Notes: generated by a model not told the origin, from the letters alone. 64,000 bases of DNA from an uncultured Marvinbryantia sp. (GCA_934408725.1 CAKRVB010000007.1:47628-111627); one strand, 5' to 3'. Shown: positions 39,586-49,074, numbered from the stretch's first letter. Program-made: numbers and translations.

Positions 39586-40456
39586 CTACTTTCATCTGAA
39601 TTGCAGACAGAACGGCCACACATACCAGAATGAATACGGACAGTGCTGCTGCGTAATTAAACTTCGGTGTCTCCACAAAGGAGATATTGAAAATATAATG
39701 AGCCAGAGTCATGGTGGACTTTCCCGGTCCTCCGGCTGTCAGGTTCACAGACTCATCAAAGAGCTGCAGGGTTCCTGATGTGGACATAATTGCGGTCAGC
39801 AGAATGGTTGGCTTCAGCAGCGGTACAGTCATCTTGAAAAACTGCTGGATGCCATTGGCTCCGTCGATTCTGGCTGCTTCATAAATAGAGCTGTCAATGT
39901 TCTGTAGTCCGGACAGGTAAAATACCATGTTATATCCAGTCCATCTCCAGACCAGGGCAATGATGATAACGAATCTGGCAGCCCATGCATTCTGGAACCA
40001 GTCCACCGGCTGCATACCGATATGAGTAAGCAGTACATTGACAAATCCGTCTCCTGCAAACAGAGATTTAAAAATCATAGAATAGGATACCAGAGATGTG
40101 GCGCACGGTAAGAAGATCATCGTACGGAACAGTCCTTTGAATTTCAAATCCCTGTTATTTAACAGCTGTGCCAGAATCAGCGCCAGCAGCAGCATAATCG
40201 GTACCTGAATCACAAAATAAAATACGGTATTAAACAGACACTGACGGAAGGTCTTGTCTTTTAAAATACGGGTGTAGTTGCTGATCCCTGTCCAGCTCTG
40301 GGCTGCTCCCATGCCTTTGTGAAAGGACAGGAGAATGGCCTGAATCATTGGATAGAAACAGAACACAAAGATCAGAAGAGAAGCAGGAATGAGAAATGCC
40401 CATCCGATCAGATTATGTCTCTTCTGAAGACTCATTTTTTTCCTTTTTGGTTCCAT
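39569..40456 (-). CDS. Sugar ABC transporter permease (MalF type)
   Basis: Start ATG at 40456 follows TTTAGGAGGAACTAT; a longer frame upstream runs through the intercistronic hairpin and is not used. The 295 residues contain the basic N-terminus KRKKMSLQKRHNLIGWAFL, about six spans and the EAA loop EAARIDGANGIQQFFKMTVP. It pairs with the MalG-type subunit and lies just after the binding-protein gene. Confidence 0.88.
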   Translation of the reverse strand: MEPKRKKMSLQKRHNLIGWAFLIPASLLIFVFCFYPMIQAILLSFHKGMGAAQSWTGISNYTRILKDKTFRQCLFNTVFYFVIQVPIMLLLALILAQLLNNRDLKFKGLFRTMIFLPCATSLVSYSMIFKSLFAGDGFVNVLLTHIGMQPVDWFQNAWAARFVIIIALVWRWTGYNMVFYLSGLQNIDSSIYEAARIDGANGIQQFFKMTVPLLKPTILLTAIMSTSGTLQLFDESVNLTAGGPGKSTMTLAHYIFNISFVETPKFNYAAALSVFILVCVAVLSAIQMKVGDSRD

Positions 40457-40475
40457 ATAGTTCCTCCTAAATGAA

Positions 40476-40512
40476 GCCGCTGCAAAAACACTTTTTTGTA
40501 TTTTGCAGCGGC
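40476..40512. promoter_or_regulatory. Intercistronic hairpin between binding protein and permease
   Basis: GCCGCTGCAAAA and TTTTGCAGCGGC form a perfect 12-bp stem around a 13-base loop. No long U tract follows on the minus strand (TTCATTTAGG). It likely stabilises the binding-protein mRNA or partially terminates. Confidence 0.65.
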
Positions 40513-40578
40513 CCCTGATTATCTCTTTGTAACTGCTTAGTTTCTTTCCCCCATGATCTGAACAGTTACCATTTTTCA

Positions 40579-41859
40579 TTAACCTTCAATATTAAACTCT
40601 ACAGTATCCTGTGCATTCTGAAGTTCTTCTGTGATGTCTGCACCGTTCTGTACTACGTTTGTTACTACGTCTGTCAGGGCACTTCTGATATCTGAATAGT
40701 AAGCACCACAGTCAAATGCAGGAACCTGGCTTGCGAAATCTACGATGTCTGCGTATACCTTCTGTCCGCCGTAGAAATCTGATGCTTCCTGGTATACACT
40801 GGATTCTGCTGCCGGAAGGTAGCTTGCGATTGCGCCTGCATTTACCAGTAAATCATCATACAGATCTACATCTGCACCAAATGTGGATTTCAGGAAATCA
40901 AATGCCAGATCTGTGTTCTCGCAGTTGGAAGATACTGCCCAGCTTGCTCCACCGCAGTTTGCGTAGTTGGTTGCTCCTTCTACGTCATCCAGTGCAGGCA
41001 TGTTTACAATCGTCCAGTTACCAGACTGATCTTCTGCTGCCTGAATAGAAGACATGATCCAGCATCCGTTGATCACACCAGCTGCATCTCCGTTGTTCAT
41101 AGATGCAATATACTGATCCCAGTCTGTGTACTCGGTCATGTATCCTTCATTTACCAGAGTTGCGTATACGTCAACAGCCTGTGCCAGTACTTCGTTGTCA
41201 GCGATCTTTACTTCACCATCTACGATTGGAGAAGCACCTGCGGACTGAAGCATTTCCAGAACCAGCTCGGATCCGCCGGAAGTGGTCAGCATTGGTGTAC
41301 CTGTTTTTTCTTTTACAGTCTTAGCCAGTTCCATAAACTGTGACCATGTGATGTCTTTGAAATCATCTGTAGTCAGTCCTGCTTCTTCTACGATATCAGA
41401 ACGGATCGCCATGATGGTTGCACCATTATCAAATGGAACACCGTAGTTCTTTCCATCTACAGTAGAGTCTGCCAGCTTACCAGCTGAGAACGTTGAGAAA
41501 TCAATTCCGGAATCTGTCAGGTCTGTGAATACATCCGGGAAACTGGTAACATCTTTATGATAAGAGTAATCCTGCATCAGGAAAATATCCGGCAGTGTGC
41601 TGTAATCTCCAGATGTAGCAGCTGTGATCAGCTTGGTCTCGATATCAGAATATACATTTTCCTGGATATCCAGCTTGAAGTTTGGATGATCCTTCTGATA
41701 TTCTGCTTCTGCCTGTTTCATAGCGTAGATGTTGAAGTTCGGATCCCAGCACCATACCGTTAAGGTTTCATCGTTGCTTTCAGCAGCAACTGGTACAGCT
41801 GCGATCATGCTTCCAACTACAGTAGCTGCCAGGATTGCACTTACTAATTTTTTCTTCAT
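40579..41859 (-). CDS. Sugar ABC solute-binding protein (lacto-N-biose type)
   Basis: This secreted binding protein has 426 residues from ATG at 41859 (AAGGAGGATACAAA site); upstream in-frame starts lack one. The signal peptide (MKKKLVSAILAATVVGSMIA, about 1-26) ends VPVAAES with no lipobox Cys. The mature part (LTVWCWDPNFNIYAMKQAEA) fits family 1. Adjacent enzymes point to LNB, LNT or mucin-type disaccharides as ligand. How it stays at the surface without a lipid anchor is unclear. Confidence 0.85.
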   Translation of the reverse strand: MKKKLVSAILAATVVGSMIAAVPVAAESNDETLTVWCWDPNFNIYAMKQAEAEYQKDHPNFKLDIQENVYSDIETKLITAATSGDYSTLPDIFLMQDYSYHKDVTSFPDVFTDLTDSGIDFSTFSAGKLADSTVDGKNYGVPFDNGATIMAIRSDIVEEAGLTTDDFKDITWSQFMELAKTVKEKTGTPMLTTSGGSELVLEMLQSAGASPIVDGEVKIADNEVLAQAVDVYATLVNEGYMTEYTDWDQYIASMNNGDAAGVINGCWIMSSIQAAEDQSGNWTIVNMPALDDVEGATNYANCGGASWAVSSNCENTDLAFDFLKSTFGADVDLYDDLLVNAGAIASYLPAAESSVYQEASDFYGGQKVYADIVDFASQVPAFDCGAYYSDIRSALTDVVTNVVQNGADITEELQNAQDTVEFNIEG

Positions 41860-42188
41860 TTTGTATCCTCCTTGAAAATCTTTTTCACGTTTTTGATCTG
41901 TCTTAAGCATACGTTGTTTTTCTATGTATTTCAATTCCCATTTTGCTTTGTTTTTTAGATATCTTGCGTTTACGTTCATTTTCCTGTATTATGGAAATAT
42001 ACTGATGCACAGAAAACAGGCCCGCTTATTTTTTAGGAAAATTTGCTTCATTTTTTCAAATTGTTTGAATTGTTTTAGAGAAAAGGCACACTTTGTCCAG
42101 ACTAACTTCTATGCATTGATTTTGTAACATCATTTTTATCAAAACAAAATAACTAATATTTTCCAGTTTTTTACACAAAGGAGAATTC
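41860..42188. promoter_or_regulatory. Divergent regulatory region between LNB operon and AraC gene
   Basis: This 329-bp AT-rich intergenic region separates divergently transcribed genes. A minus-strand promoter candidate for the operon is TTGAAA, 17 bases, TATGCT (41906-41934). A plus-strand repeat AATTGTTTG AATTGTTTT (about 42059-42076) is a pair of direct half-sites of the sort AraC proteins bind. The ribosome site AAAGGAGAATTC precedes the AraC gene. No gene is seen inside. Confidence 0.5.
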
Positions 42189-43025
42189 ATGAGTACCAGA
42201 TCCATTCGATTTTCCTCCCAACAGCAGGCTGCCACGGATGCAGTTCTGCTCAGCGCCTCTTCCTCCCGCTATGAGGGAGACTGGCCAAGCATCCGCCATT
42301 CCCATGCTTTCACCGAACTGTTCTACGTGCAAGATGGTCAGGGGGATTTCCTGATTGAAGATGAATACTATCCCATTGCCAAAGATGACCTGGTGATCAT
42401 CAATCCCCAGATTCTCCATACGGAGCTATCCAAAGGCCAGCCACCCTTAAATTATCTGACCCTTGGTATTGACGGTGTGGGCTTTTCTTTTCGTGATCAT
42501 CAGGATTTTCAGATTCTGAACTGCCGTGGACGGGATGCCAACCTGCTCTTTTATTTCCAGACACTGTTCCGGGAACTTGACAAAAAAGAGGAAGGCTACG
42601 ATACCATCTGCCGGCATATGCTGGAGATCCTGATGCTCCAGCTGCGGCGTATCACAGATTCTGCTTTTGAGCTGATGCCTTCCCAGCACCCCAGCCGGGA
42701 ATGTGCTTCCGTCAAACGCTATCTGGATTCCAACTACAGCGAGAATATTACTCTGGATCTGCTGGCAGAACTCAGCCATCTGAACAAGTATTATCTCAGC
42801 CATGAATTTACAAAATATTATGGCATCTCACCGATTAACTATCTGAATCGCAAGCGGATCGAGGTATGCAAGGATCTGCTGGAAAACAGTGACTATGATA
42901 TCTCGGACATTGCTCATCTTACCGGCTTTTCCTCCCAGAGCTACCTGTCCCAGAGTTTTCGGAAGTACTGTCAGATGACCGCCGGGAACTACCGAAAGCT
43001 TGTGAAGAAAAGGCAAAAAATTTAA
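42189..43025 (+). CDS. AraC-family regulator of the LNB locus
   Basis: This 278-residue regulator has an N-terminal cupin-like ligand domain (RHSHAFTELFYVQDGQGDFL and ILHTELSKGQPP) and a C-terminal double helix-turn-helix (about 185-278; LDLLAELSHLNKYYLSHEFTK and DISDIAHLTGFSSQSYLSQSFRKY). It is divergent from the binding-protein gene, so it probably activates the operon when the sugar is present. It is followed by a bidirectional terminator. Confidence 0.9.
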   Translation: MSTRSIRFSSQQQAATDAVLLSASSSRYEGDWPSIRHSHAFTELFYVQDGQGDFLIEDEYYPIAKDDLVIINPQILHTELSKGQPPLNYLTLGIDGVGFSFRDHQDFQILNCRGRDANLLFYFQTLFRELDKKEEGYDTICRHMLEILMLQLRRITDSAFELMPSQHPSRECASVKRYLDSNYSENITLDLLAELSHLNKYYLSHEFTKYYGISPINYLNRKRIEVCKDLLENSDYDISDIAHLTGFSSQSYLSQSFRKYCQMTAGNYRKLVKKRQKI

Positions 43026-43049
43026 ACCGTTTTTCTTTATCGAAAGAAA

Positions 43050-43098
43050 AAGCGGGTATCGAATTTCGTCAGGCTATGACTGTTTTCGATATCCGCTT
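43050..43098. terminator. Bidirectional terminator between AraC and GNAT genes
   Basis: AAGCGGGTATCGAA and TTCGATATCCGCTT give a 14-bp stem with one G-T pair. T tracts flank it on both strands (CTTTGCGTTATTTT on plus, TTTTTCTTTC on minus), and the genes converge here. Confidence 0.8.
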
Positions 43099-43110
43099 CT
43101 TTGCGTTATT

Positions 43111-43638
43111 TTATATTTTTTTCTCCAGACACACCAGATTCACATCTGGAATTCCATTAAAATTGCATGGTACGATTCCCACTTCTTTGAATCCCATATG
43201 TGCATACATGGTTCTGGCTGTCGTATTGCGAGCATTGGTATCAATGCGAAGATACGGGCAGCCATGTTTGAGTGCATAGTCTTCGTAGAACTTCACGAAC
43301 TGCTTGCCATATCCTTTTCCAGACCGGTAAGGATCCACCACCAGAGTATGCAGCACCATGATCTGATCATCGGATACCGGATACTCCCAGTTGGCTTCGC
43401 TATAGGCTGGTACCTGAATCTGATCCATCCGGGCTGCTGCCACAATCTCCCCTTCGTCTTCCATCACATACAATCCACCGGCATGCAGTGCATCTACAAC
43501 GGTACGCTCTGTAGGATAAATTCCGCGAATCCACCCCACGGTCATTTTCCCTGTCTCTTCCATATGAAGGATATGATCGTAGATCTGATCTACTGCTGAA
43601 ATATCTGCTTCTGTTCCAGGTCTGATTACTGCTGCCAT
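43111..43638 (-). CDS. GNAT family N-acetyltransferase
   Basis: This 175-residue acetyl-CoA-dependent acetyltransferase has the acetyl-CoA-binding segment VVDPYRSGKGYGKQFVKFYED (about 115-135) and a C-terminal FKEVGIVPCNFNGIPDVNLV end. Substrate unknown; it could modify small amines or protein N-termini. Preceded by a GGGAGATAGGAAGAAC site. Confidence 0.82.
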   Translation of the reverse strand: MAAVIRPGTEADISAVDQIYDHILHMEETGKMTVGWIRGIYPTERTVVDALHAGGLYVMEDEGEIVAAARMDQIQVPAYSEANWEYPVSDDQIMVLHTLVVDPYRSGKGYGKQFVKFYEDYALKHGCPYLRIDTNARNTTARTMYAHMGFKEVGIVPCNFNGIPDVNLVCLEKKI

Positions 43639-43725
43639 GTTCTTCCTATCTCCCTTACTTCAAGTCGTATGTTTCTATACTCATTGTCTGATCTTGTCTT
43701 CTCTACAAATGCCTTATGGATCTGT

Positions 43726-44643
43726 TTATTCGTTCAGGTAAATTTCTTCCTTTGCTTTCATCAACAAATACAATGTCTCGGTCGCCGGAACCGGGATCTG
43801 CTTTTTCTCTGCCATCTGCAAAAGTGTTCCTGCCAGATATTCATTTTCGGTTCTTCTGTGATGCAGAACATCCTCCAGCATAGAAGTTTTCTTGGCCCCT
43901 TTGTAGCTGACATAGTACTGAATGATGTCTTCAATATCTTCTTCAGAAAGTGGAATTTCTTTGGCCTGCGCTACCTTCACGAACTCCCGCATACTTTTCC
44001 GGCAAATGGTCTGTAATTCTTCATAAGTCCGGAACTTGCTATAGTCTGCTCCGGTCAGGGCAGTTACTGAGTTGCCTGCTACATTCAGCATCCATTTTTT
44101 CCATACCATTTTATCGATGTCCGCTTCTACTACCACATCCAGTCCGGAGTTGTGCATCAGCTGGTAAACATGCTGCACAATATCATCCCCAGAATAAGAG
44201 GATGCCCCGATGTGAGTCACGCCCGCATTGGTAAACAAGAGATTTTCTCCATCCATAATGGTGTTCGGCCCCTGAATGTAACCCTTCAGCACAATATTTT
44301 CCGGAAAAGCCTCACAGAATCTCTGAAATGCGTAGATTCCATTCTGAAGAGGCAGAAGAATCGTACCAGGCACAATCACCGGACGCAAGTCCTCTATTGC
44401 AGATTCAATATCATAATTTTTCACACAGATGATAGCAAGCGAAGGCTTTTCCTCCAGCTCCTCTGCAGTCGAAATAATCTTCGGGGAAAAAGCGGTTCCG
44501 TTCACCCAGTAGTGCTTCTTCTCCATTTTCTGTCGCCGGCGGCCTGTGGCCACCAGGGCAAACCGTTCTCCATAACACTGATTCATATGCCAGGCAATGG
44601 GAATTCCGATTGCCCCAAAGCCAATGAGTACGATCTGTTCCAT
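43726..44643 (-). CDS. Ketopantoate reductase-like NAD(P)H oxidoreductase (PanE/ApbA family)
   Basis: The 305-residue protein starts MEQIVLIGFGAIGIPIAWHM with the GxGxxG NADPH fold (44643, GAGGAGAAAT site). Lys in VWKKWMLNVAGNSVTALTG is the catalytic Lys followed by Asn, and the C-terminal helical domain has the YVSYKGAKKTSMLEDVLH motif. PanE reduces 2-dehydropantoate to pantoate for CoA synthesis; many paralogues in Firmicutes act on other ketoacids. No pan genes are adjacent, so the substrate is uncertain. Confidence 0.75.
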   Translation of the reverse strand: MEQIVLIGFGAIGIPIAWHMNQCYGERFALVATGRRRQKMEKKHYWVNGTAFSPKIISTAEELEEKPSLAIICVKNYDIESAIEDLRPVIVPGTILLPLQNGIYAFQRFCEAFPENIVLKGYIQGPNTIMDGENLLFTNAGVTHIGASSYSGDDIVQHVYQLMHNSGLDVVVEADIDKMVWKKWMLNVAGNSVTALTGADYSKFRTYEELQTICRKSMREFVKVAQAKEIPLSEEDIEDIIQYYVSYKGAKKTSMLEDVLHHRRTENEYLAGTLLQMAEKKQIPVPATETLYLLMKAKEEIYLNE

Positions 44644-44674
44644 ATATTTCTCCTCTTCCTTATCGAATATCATG

Positions 44675-45082
44675 CTATGCTTCTGCCAGCAGCTTTTTTA
44701 CATATTCCTCAAACTGCTCAAACTTGCTGATATAGATCTGCACAATACTCTGACAATGTTCTTTTACAATCACTCCATCATAGTCATGAGCAAGCTGATT
44801 TCTGATTCTCAGCATCTCCATCCACTCGTCTCCATGAATCATATTCGCCTGAAATGCTTCACGCAATACTTCTCTTGGTGAGCCTGTCACGAAGCCTGTG
44901 ATGGCATAGTACTGAACCAGTATATCCTTCATGACTTTCCATGACAAATCAAACGTGATACTGAATTTTGCACTTGTCCCACTGAGCACAAAAGAGTCCG
45001 TCAGATCTCTCACTCTGGCCTCCTGCAGCGAATGCAGTGAATTCTGAAAAGATTCAAATCTTTTTGTAAATTTCTCGTCCAT
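44675..45082 (-). CDS. hepT: HepT-like HEPN toxin, HI0074 family
   Basis: The 135-residue helical protein carries the Rx4HxY motif RNQLAHDY (about 97-104), which marks HepT-type HEPN proteins that act as RNases or toxins when unmodified. It is located just after a nucleotidyltransferase whose end overlaps its start by 29 bases, the usual order of HepT/MntA modules. Such MntA partners neutralise HepT by AMPylation. The HI0074 label is sometimes given to the same family as a substrate-binding partner. Confidence 0.8.
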   Translation of the reverse strand: MDEKFTKRFESFQNSLHSLQEARVRDLTDSFVLSGTSAKFSITFDLSWKVMKDILVQYYAITGFVTGSPREVLREAFQANMIHGDEWMEMLRIRNQLAHDYDGVIVKEHCQSIVQIYISKFEQFEEYVKKLLAEA

Positions 45083-45335
45083 ACTGTTCTATATCCTCCA
45101 TCAGTAACTGATTTTTACAGGTATCCAGATCCACCAGGTCAATTTTATATAATGTCGGTATCTCTTCCAGTTTTTCCTGCAGTTCCCAGATATTTTTTAC
45201 ACCTTTTACTGCTATATCAATATCGCTGCGTTCTGTATTCGTTCCTTTTGCCCTTGAACCAAATAAAATCACACAGTCTGCTGAAAACTGCTCGCATAGA
45301 TCAATTATGTTTTTCAGGATATTTTCTATGGTCAT
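45054..45335 (-). CDS. mntA: MntA-like minimal nucleotidyltransferase antitoxin
   Basis: The 93-residue protein has the minimal polymerase-beta nucleotidyltransferase fold with GSRAKGTNTERSDIDIAV, exactly GS-x10-DxD, the active-site signature of MntA. It probably attaches AMP to HepT to block it. An AGGAAAATG site precedes it. It forms a two-gene toxin-antitoxin operon with hepT. Confidence 0.82.
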   Translation of the reverse strand: MTIENILKNIIDLCEQFSADCVILFGSRAKGTNTERSDIDIAVKGVKNIWELQEKLEEIPTLYKIDLVDLDTCKNQLLMEDIEQYGREIYKKI

Positions 45336-45349
45336 ATCATTTTCCTGTC

Positions 45350-46741
45350 CTATTCTTCACCGGATGCAAAATATTCTTTTACCAGCTTCACCACTGTTCC
45401 GGAAAGCAGGAACAGGGCAATCAGGTTCGGGATCGCCATCAGACCGTTAAAGGTCTCAGCAATACTCCACATCAATCCCAGGTTGGCTGTTGCACCAAGA
45501 ATCGCTACCAGCGAATAAGCCACCATAAATGGCTTGATCACTTTTTCTGAAAACAGGAACTCGATGCATCTTGCTCCGTACAGTCCCCAGCCAAGAATAG
45601 TGGAGAATGCAAAACAACACATAGCTACTGCCGTAAAGATAGATACCCAGTCTCCGTACACAGATGTGAATCCCTGAATCGTCAGTTCTGCTCCAGCTGC
45701 CGCACCGTAATTCACCGGTACCTGGCTGCACAGAATAACCAGTGCTGTTAATGTACAGATTACAATGGTGTCTGCAAATACTTCAAAGATACCGAACATG
45801 CCCTGTTTTACCGGTTTTCTGGTATCTGCACAGGCATGAGCGATGGAGCCGGTACCAAGACCTGCTTCATTGGAAAAGATACCGCGGGATACACCCTTTT
45901 TCATACTCATGAACATGCTTCCGACCACGCCTCCTGTCACTGCTGATGGCTGGAATGCACCTCGTATAATGGACACAAAAACTGCCGGAAGTACCCTGAT
46001 ATTCATCAATACCACTCCCAGAGCCAGTACAATGTATAATAATGCCATAAATGGCACCAGCTTTTCTGTTACCTGGCCGATTCGTTTGATTCCACCAAGC
46101 AGGATCATTCCTACCAGTACCGTGATTACAATACCAATGATCAGATTGGATGTGGATACTGCGCCTTCTGAAATTACATGAAAATTCAGTAATGCAGAGT
46201 TGATCGCTGTTGTGATAGTATTGACCTGTGTGGCATTGCCGGTTCCGAATACCGTCAGCACACCAAATGCTGCAAACAGATAGGCCAGCCAAATCCATTT
46301 TTTTCCCAGCCCATTTTTAATGTAGTACATTGGACCGCCCACCAGATCTCCGTTGGTATTTTTCTCACGGAAATGCACCGCCAATGTCACTTCCGCGAAC
46401 TTGGTACACATACCAAGGAGTGCTGAAATCCACATCCAGAACACTGCTCCCGGACCGCCGATGGCGATTGCGCCTGCCACACCGGCAATATTACCGGTTC
46501 CAACCGTTGCCGCCAGTGCAGTGCAGACCGCCTGAAATGGAGTCAGAGCTCCATCTGAAGCATTTCTTTTTCGGAACATTCTTCCTATAGTTGTCTTAAT
46601 AGCATACGGGAACTTCCGGATTTGCAAAAAATGAGTTCTGATACTTAAATACAACCCAACACCGAAGATGCACAGCATTGCCGGAACACCCCAGATAAAA
46701 TTATTTACCACACTGTTTATATTTTCTATTATCTCCATCAT
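45350..46741 (-). CDS. Alanine/glycine:cation symporter (AGCS family)
   Basis: The 463-residue membrane protein (about 10-11 spans) imports alanine or glycine with sodium. The family signature FQAVCTALAATVGTGNIAGVAGAIAIGGPGAVFWMW (about 60-95) holds the sodium and amino acid sites. A GGPMYYIKNGLGKKW motif lies after it. The start has only a weak ribosome site (AGAGTGT), and a second in-frame ATG follows directly. It is not obviously linked to the neighbours. Confidence 0.9.
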   Translation of the reverse strand: MMEIIENINSVVNNFIWGVPAMLCIFGVGLYLSIRTHFLQIRKFPYAIKTTIGRMFRKRNASDGALTPFQAVCTALAATVGTGNIAGVAGAIAIGGPGAVFWMWISALLGMCTKFAEVTLAVHFREKNTNGDLVGGPMYYIKNGLGKKWIWLAYLFAAFGVLTVFGTGNATQVNTITTAINSALLNFHVISEGAVSTSNLIIGIVITVLVGMILLGGIKRIGQVTEKLVPFMALLYIVLALGVVLMNIRVLPAVFVSIIRGAFQPSAVTGGVVGSMFMSMKKGVSRGIFSNEAGLGTGSIAHACADTRKPVKQGMFGIFEVFADTIVICTLTALVILCSQVPVNYGAAAGAELTIQGFTSVYGDWVSIFTAVAMCCFAFSTILGWGLYGARCIEFLFSEKVIKPFMVAYSLVAILGATANLGLMWSIAETFNGLMAIPNLIALFLLSGTVVKLVKEYFASGEE

Positions 46742-46977
46742 ACACTCTGTTCTCTTTCTTTTTTGTTTCTGCTTATTCTATTGCAATCCTAAAACGACAG
46801 ATCTACGCTAATGGTGCTGATCGCTGGTTCTATGCCTTATAAATTCACAATATTCTTCTATTTTAAGTCATTATTGCTTATAATGCAAGAAAGAGTCGCC
46901 AGTTGGATTTCTCCTTTTCTGCCGACTCCGTTGTTTTGTTCTTATCGTATTGTTCCTGATCATGCGGTTCAGATGTA

Positions 46978-47580
46978 CTATGTCAGATACCTTCTTCCAT
47001 TCTCCTTCAACCACTTTCTTCTGATTTGATAATCCGGTAATACCTTTTCGACTTCTGCCCAGAACAGCCTGGAATGGTTCATCTGCTTCCTGTGACAGAG
47101 TTCATGCACCACAACATAATCCAGAATCTCATCTGGCATCTCAGCCAGATGGCAGTTGAAGTTCAGATTTCCTGCCTGACTGCAGCTTCCCCAGCGAGTC
47201 TTCTGATTGCGGATCGTGATTCTGCCGTAAGTGACTTCCATCTGCCGGGCAAAGTATGCTGCTCTTACCGAAATCACTTTTCTTGCAGTCTCTGTAAGCT
47301 TCCGAATTTCTTCTTCCGTCATAGGTGATCGCTGCGAGTATCTGTCATCCTGTTCCTGCTTCTGACGTAACAGCTCCATCTTCTCCAGATGAAGCTGTAT
47401 CCACTCTTCTTTCTCTGTGACAAACTTCATGATTCGATTCTGCGTCATACGCTGCGGTGCCCGCACCTTGATCTGAAGATCCCTGTTGATTTCAATGGCG
47501 ATACTTTTCCGGTTACTGCGAATCAAAGTGATATCGTAATCTTTATATGCTACTTTTTTGCTTTCTAATCTGCTCTTCAT
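46978..47580 (-). CDS. YgjP-like M48 metallopeptidase domain protein
   Basis: The 200-residue protein has WGSCSQAGNLNFNCHLAEMP and HELCHRKQMNHSRLFWAEVE near the C-terminus, the zinc-peptidase signature (HExxH plus a distal H). It begins with a basic region. This is the YgjP/DUF45 family; homologues are proposed metallopeptidases of unknown role. It stands alone, with about 235 bases of unremarkable sequence before the alanine symporter. Confidence 0.8.
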   Translation of the reverse strand: MKSRLESKKVAYKDYDITLIRSNRKSIAIEINRDLQIKVRAPQRMTQNRIMKFVTEKEEWIQLHLEKMELLRQKQEQDDRYSQRSPMTEEEIRKLTETARKVISVRAAYFARQMEVTYGRITIRNQKTRWGSCSQAGNLNFNCHLAEMPDEILDYVVVHELCHRKQMNHSRLFWAEVEKVLPDYQIRRKWLKENGRRYLT

Positions 47581-47687
47581 ATTTCGTCTCTTGATTATAC
47601 CGTCCTCATTTTTCTTTCTGGCCGTATTCGTCAGATCAAATTCAACAAAATATGCATATCCAGACTTCCCTGCCAGTGAATTTTCTT

Positions 47688-48797
47688 TTATTTTTCAAAT
47701 GGGAAATGATATGGCAGATGGTATTTATCACGGATCTCGATAAATTCTTTCTGCACTGCATCCCCTACTGGTACTCCCTTATCCTTACGTTCCTGCCATA
47801 CCAGCCATTCTTTCTCCCCGGCTGTATAGATTCGCTCCTGCCCCGGTGCTTTCTTGGATGCACGTAATGCACGGCAAATATCTCCGGCCGTCTTACGGAA
47901 GGTATTTTCTCCCATGAAAAAATCCGGATTAATAACAAAGAAGAAATGTCCCAAGTGATACATGGAGCGACTGCCATCTGCATTCAGTCCAGTCAGCGCC
48001 TTCATAAACGGACCACCCGTCAGTGCTGCAGAAAGAATCTCCACTACCGCTGCATAACCATAGCCTTTAAATCCACACATTTCATCGCCGATACCACCAA
48101 GAGGTGCCAGTGCTGCGGTTCCATCCACCAAAGCTTTCAAGATCTCATCGGAATCCGTCATAGCCTCTCCTTTTTCAGATACTACCATACCAGCCGGTGT
48201 ATCCTTTCCTTCTCTTGCATAATATTCGATCTTGCCACGCTGTACGATCGAAGTTGCACAGTCCAGACAGAATGGGAATTCTTCATCTGTAGGGAACGCA
48301 AAAGTCAGGGGATTGGTTCCCATCATATTTTCCACGCCAAAAGTTGGTGCAATAGATGGTCTGGCATTAGTTCCGGTGATTCCCAGCAGGCCCTCCTTGC
48401 TGGCCATGGTAGCCCAGTAACCGGCAATCCCATAATGAGTAGAATTGCAGATGCTTCCGCCAGCCATTCCATAAGTCTTCGCTTTCTCAATCAGCATCTC
48501 CATCATTTTATGGCTGGCCACCATCCCCATACCGTCATGCGCATCCATCACAACAGTTGTCGGAGTCTCCTTCAGAATCTCAATTTCTGTCACCGGTTTC
48601 AGTGTTCCGTTCAGAATACGATCCATATAGATCGGTTTAAATCGGTTACAGCCATGGCTCTCAATCCCACGTCGGTCACTTTCCATCAATACATCTGCAC
48701 AGATTCTGGCATCTGCTTCCGGCACACCCACAGCCTGAAAAGCATCCACCATAAAATGTTCCACCAGATCCCAACTGATATATGGTCTTGTCTCCAT
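47688..48797 (-). CDS. Malate/L-lactate dehydrogenase-type oxidoreductase (Ldh_2 family)
   Basis: The 369-residue NAD(P)-dependent enzyme belongs to the type 2 malate/lactate/ureidoglycolate dehydrogenase family. STHYGIAGYWATMASKEG (about 115-135) holds the catalytic His and NARPSIAPTFG the substrate loop, and MMGTNPLTFAFPTDEEFPFCLDCA is the family nucleotide motif. A GGGAGGACTTTACT site precedes the ATG. Possible substrates are 2-hydroxyacids such as malate, lactate, ureidoglycolate or 2,3-diketogulonate; nothing in the neighbourhood decides. Confidence 0.85.
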   Translation of the reverse strand: METRPYISWDLVEHFMVDAFQAVGVPEADARICADVLMESDRRGIESHGCNRFKPIYMDRILNGTLKPVTEIEILKETPTTVVMDAHDGMGMVASHKMMEMLIEKAKTYGMAGGSICNSTHYGIAGYWATMASKEGLLGITGTNARPSIAPTFGVENMMGTNPLTFAFPTDEEFPFCLDCATSIVQRGKIEYYAREGKDTPAGMVVSEKGEAMTDSDEILKALVDGTAALAPLGGIGDEMCGFKGYGYAAVVEILSAALTGGPFMKALTGLNADGSRSMYHLGHFFFVINPDFFMGENTFRKTAGDICRALRASKKAPGQERIYTAGEKEWLVWQERKDKGVPVGDAVQKEFIEIRDKYHLPYHFPFEK

Positions 48798-49074
48798 AGT
48801 AAAGTCCTCCCTGCTTTTCTGTGTATAACGTAACTCTCCAGTACTTTCACGGTAGTTGCTGAATCATTACCGTACAATAACCTTTTATACGACAATTATA
48901 GCAGAATGCATTCTTATTGGAAAGTCTGTGTTATAAATTGATTTCTTCTGTACTAATAACACATGGGAGAGATATAATAGAAGTCAAACAAGTCCTACTC
49001 ACTGCTTATTGCTCTACACAATTGAAACAGGGACTTGCTTGATTCGGTTAATATCAAACGAGGGAGGAACTATC

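Noticed and set aside
40457..40579. Longer N-terminus of the MalF-type permease
   Set aside because: It would translate through the 12-bp hairpin and lacks a ribosome site; the ATG at 40456 has AGGAGG.
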